DNA of 64,000 nucleotides, taken from Microcoleus sp036704825 (lineage in GTDB: Bacteria; Cyanobacteriota; Cyanobacteriia; Cyanobacteriales; Microcoleaceae). The notes beneath the pieces were generated by a model. The model had not been told where the DNA came from. It worked only from the letters and a program-made list of their open reading frames with translations, and did no database searches. The stretch lies in assembly GCA_036704825.1 (NCBI GenBank), contig JAUBSN010000044.1:1-64000 (forward strand), read 5' to 3'. The translations under genes were made by a program, and so were the position numbers. The number at the start of each line of letters is the position of its first letter. Positions within the stretch are counted from its first letter, which is position 1. Shown here piece by piece: positions 63,563-64,000 of the stretch.

Positions 63563-64000
63563 GTGCGCGTGTTTACTACCATTGCAGCACTTCGCTGCTA
63601 CTTAAATTTACAAAAGTCTGCTGCACCTCATTTGACAGTTGGTTTGGTGCCGACGATGGGCTCTTTGCACGCAGGGCATCTGAGCTTGATCCAGCGGGCA
63701 AGGCAAGAAAATGCGATCCCCCTGGTCAGCATTTTTGTCAACCCGCTGCAATTTGGACCGACAGAAGATTTTCAAGATTATCCTCGGAATATCGAGCAAG
63801 ACCGGCTGTTGTGCGAACAAGTTGGGGTTGATGCCGTATTTGCTCCCTCAGCAACTGAAATGTTCGGAAACCAAGCGGTCGATGCCCTACCCGATAGCTT
63901 CGCCGCGCGTACAGAAACAAAGCAAACCGCCCAAAAACAGATAGAGTTTCACCTTTCATCCTTAACTCAAGTAGTCCCGCCACCGGCGATGACATCGGTT
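63563..64000 (+). CDS. panC: Pantoate-beta-alanine ligase (5' part of panC-cmk)
   Basis: Partial: the frame is open to the window end. GTG start with AGGAG 9 bases upstream. PTMGSLHAGHLSLI is the HIGH-type motif, followed by FVNPLQFGPTEDFQDYPR. In cyanobacteria this enzyme is usually fused to cytidylate kinase; the fusion is not visible here. After DAVFAPSATEMFG about 25 residues (NQAVDALPDSFAARTETKQT and more) are added before LTQVVPPPAMTS compared with the family spacing I know. Confidence 0.88.
   Translation, partial: MRVFTTIAALRCYLNLQKSAAPHLTVGLVPTMGSLHAGHLSLIQRARQENAIPLVSIFVNPLQFGPTEDFQDYPRNIEQDRLLCEQVGVDAVFAPSATEMFGNQAVDALPDSFAARTETKQTAQKQIEFHLSSLTQVVPPPAMTSV

Overview
The window is chromosomal DNA of a filamentous, non-heterocystous-type cyanobacterium (Microcoleus/Oscillatoria-like; the rank is inferred). 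Supporting signs are the photosystem II genes psbH and psbN, the cyanobacterial bifunctional arginine dihydrolase/ornithine cyclodeaminase (AgrE/ArgZ), a COP23-domain protein, the start of a panC-cmk fusion, many GCGATCGC (HIP1) octamers, and dense small palindromic or tandem repeats between genes. I see no rRNA, tRNA or CRISPR array.

Layout. 0.5-4.7 kb: a compact plus-strand cassette of a DUF2235 alpha/beta-hydrolase, a cyclooxygenase-like haem dioxygenase and a catalase-related haem protein, bracketed by two IS200/IS605-end-like hairpins. 4.9-9.9 kb: rpsD, a Cys-repeat exported protein, a rhodanese, an AMIN/beta-lactamase-fold protein and small genes, one of them a 57-residue exported peptide. 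10-19 kb: a TIR/AAA signalling NTPase, a phytanoyl-CoA-dioxygenase-like enzyme, a Uma2 gene broken by one nonsense codon, an M48 protease, a formyl-THF cyclo-ligase-like protein and an AAA/WD40 protein whose 3' end runs into a nest of repeats. 19-37.5 kb: COP23, HNH nuclease, DHH phosphoesterase, a PAS/GAF/GGDEF protein, sixA, citrate synthase, agrE, a large hybrid sensor kinase, a glycosyltransferase and argG. 37.9-43.9 kb: an RNA-repair operon (hen1, a MazE-like antitoxin, pnkp) and a membrane-linked GTPase. 44-50 kb: CPBP protease, the tatA-pth-DUF3146 operon, psbH/psbN, aroC and a metallo-hydrolase. 50-64 kb: a Wzz-like membrane protein, a putative 27-residue membrane peptide, an aldolase-like protein, a coiled-coil pair, STAS and DedA proteins, a second Uma2 gene, an orphan polymorphic-toxin tip with its probable immunity protein, a pilin-like protein, a disrupted pentapeptide/vMAP protein, purM, rlpA and the 5' part of panC.

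How genes fit together. The strongest candidate for an undescribed system is the first cassette: a lipase-like protein, a clear cyclooxygenase homologue lacking the peroxidase distal histidine, and a catalase-related haem protein would make a plausible lipid release, dioxygenation and hydroperoxide conversion (oxylipin) route. That pathway is inference. The hen1-mazE-pnkp operon joins the known Pnkp/Hen1 RNA-repair pair to an antitoxin of a ribotoxin family with no toxin beside it. AgrE and ArgG are on opposite sides of arginine metabolism. Several accessory genes show recent decay (two in-frame nonsense breaks) or repeat expansion inside coding sequence.
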